Assembly (NCBI GenBank): GCA_025464695.1
Contig: JAODNQ010000053.1
Span: forward strand, 1 to 6,390
DNA length: 6,390 bases
DNA from: Frankiales bacterium
GTDB taxonomy: Bacteria > Actinomycetota > Actinomycetes > Mycobacteriales > SCTD01
Reading direction: 5' to 3'
The position numbers and the translations under genes were made by a program. Positions 5,433 through 6,390 of the stretch are shown piece by piece (within the stretch, counting starts at the first letter, position 1; every line of letters starts with the position of its first letter). The notes beneath the pieces are model-generated. The model saw nothing but the letters and a program-made list of their open reading frames with translations, ran no database searches and was not told the DNA's origin.

Positions 5433-6390
5433 ATGCCGCAGGACGCCCGCGCGGGCAACCCCGCCACCCGCTTCTTCGCCGACCGCAAGGTCGGCACCAA
5501 GATCCTCATCGCGGTCAGCTCCACCGCTCTCGTCGCCTGCGGCGTCGGCGCCCTGTCCATCAGCAAGCTCGGCAGCGTCGACAAGGCGGCCAGCTCCGTC
5601 TACGAGGACAGCCTGCTCCCGGTCGCCGACCTGTCGGTGCTGCGCCGCGCGACGGTCCTCACCCGGCTCGACACCGCGAACGCCGTGATCAGCCAGACGG
5701 CCGCGGGCGTGGAGAAGAGCAAGGCTGCCGTGACCCAGGACGACGAGGACCTCGGCGCTGCCGTGGCGGCGTACGAGGCCAAGGCGGTCGACCCCGAGCT
5801 GCTCGCGGAGTTCAAGAGCACCTGGATCGCCTACCAGGAGGTCCGGGACGGGAAGCTGCTCCCGGCCGCGGTGCGCCACGACGTCGAGACCTTCTCCAAG
5901 GTCCGTGACGCCGAGGGCAAGCCGCTGACCGACAAGGCGACCGAGCTGCTCGGTGCCATGTTCGACAAGGAGCAGGCGCGCGCGAAGGCGACGGCGGCCG
6001 AGGCGCACAGCACCTTCACCGCGGCCCGCACCCTCGTGCTCGCCGCCCTGCTCGTCGGCCTGCTGCTCGGCCTCGGGCTCGCGCTGTTCGTCAGCGGCCT
6101 GGTCACCAAGCCGCTGAAGAAGGTGTCCGAGGTCCTCAAGGGCATGGCCCAGGGCGACCTGACCCAGAGCGTCGACGTCGACAGCAAGGACGAGGTCGGT
6201 CAGATGGCCGGGGACCTGCGGGTGGCCATGGAGACGGTGCGGACGGCGGTGCAGGCGATGGCGCGGAACTCGCAGGCGCTGAGCGGCAGCTCGGAGGAGC
6301 TGAGCAGCGTGAGCACGACGATCGCGGCGTCGGCGGAGCAGGCGTCGGCGCAGGCGAACGTGGTGTCGGCGGCGGCGGAGCAGGTGTCCC
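5433..6390 (+). CDS. Methyl-accepting chemotaxis protein (3'-truncated by the window)
   Basis: An inner-membrane chemoreceptor that would signal through CheW and CheA to the flagellar motor. The frame is open from the ATG at 5433, with GAAGGA (5421-5426) 6 bases upstream, to the window end with no stop, giving 319 codons. Topology: short cytoplasmic start, transmembrane helix 1 at about residues 23-43 (ILIAVSSTALVACGVGALSI), an extracellular helical domain at about 44-198 resembling four-helix-bundle MCP sensors (VYEDSLLPVADLSVLRR at 56-72), transmembrane helix 2 at about 201-223 (LVLAALLVGLLLGLGLALF), a HAMP domain at about 220-272 (LVTKPLKKVSEVLKGMAQGDLTQ; DEVGQMAGDLRVAM), and the start of the cytoplasmic coiled coil with repeated SAEQAS and AAAEQVS segments that resemble methylation-helix sequence. 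The ligand is unknown. The methylation region and hairpin tip lie beyond the window. The intervening 176 bases after the previous gene hold only short weak hairpins and no clear promoter. Codon use changes near 6225 (see findings). Confidence 0.93.
   Translation, partial: MPQDARAGNPATRFFADRKVGTKILIAVSSTALVACGVGALSISKLGSVDKAASSVYEDSLLPVADLSVLRRATVLTRLDTANAVISQTAAGVEKSKAAVTQDDEDLGAAVAAYEAKAVDPELLAEFKSTWIAYQEVRDGKLLPAAVRHDVETFSKVRDAEGKPLTDKATELLGAMFDKEQARAKATAAEAHSTFTAARTLVLAALLVGLLLGLGLALFVSGLVTKPLKKVSEVLKGMAQGDLTQSVDVDSKDEVGQMAGDLRVAMETVRTAVQAMARNSQALSGSSEELSSVSTTIAASAEQASAQANVVSAAAEQVS

Noticed and set aside
5285..5908. + strand and - strand open frames over the chemoreceptor start
   Set aside because: The frame from ATG 5433 gives clear transmembrane, HAMP and coiled-coil sequence; the other frames are Arg/Pro/Ser-rich shadows.

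Overview
The window is about 75% G+C, with G/C-biased third codon positions, GTG starts preceded by purine-rich ribosome binding sites, and protein families typical of Actinobacteria (HrpB, a TadA-associated acidic protein, a conserved small membrane protein). A methyl-accepting chemotaxis receptor at the right edge suggests a motile actinobacterium. The genus cannot be told from the sequence. I see no insertion sequence, phage gene, CRISPR array or other sign of recent transfer; it reads as a chromosomal core or semi-core region.

Layout, left to right. The 3' ~90% of an HrpB-type DEAH-box helicase gene fills 1-2251 on the + strand. It converges on a minus-strand gene for a 199-residue membrane protein of unknown function (2333-2932), with a strong symmetric hairpin between them that can terminate both. 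A 196-base divergent intergenic region with two overlapping perfect palindromes separates the membrane protein from a + strand cluster of three closely spaced genes: two related acidic proteins (3129-3626 and 3668-4156) of the 'tRNA adenosine deaminase-associated' type, then tadA (4187-4645), the tRNA A34-to-inosine deaminase. A tRNA-Ser(CGA) gene follows at 4656-4745. Its likely -10 element, TAGGCT, contains the tadA stop codon, and a strong hairpin lies behind it. Next come a 151-residue, predicted all-helical protein of unknown function (4801-5256) and the N-terminal ~319 residues of a chemotaxis receptor (5433 to the window end, no stop reached).

How the genes work together. The clearest unit is the decoding cluster: two acidic paralogues and tadA in a likely operon, followed by a tRNA gene. 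The paralogues have no established biochemical function; their fixed position next to tadA makes a role as TadA partners or regulators an attractive but untested idea. The helicase, membrane protein, helical protein and chemoreceptor look functionally independent. The points most worth a second look are the tandem TadA-associated paralogues, the tRNA promoter inside the end of tadA, the intergenic palindromes, and an abrupt switch to G-ending codons in the signalling part of the chemoreceptor.
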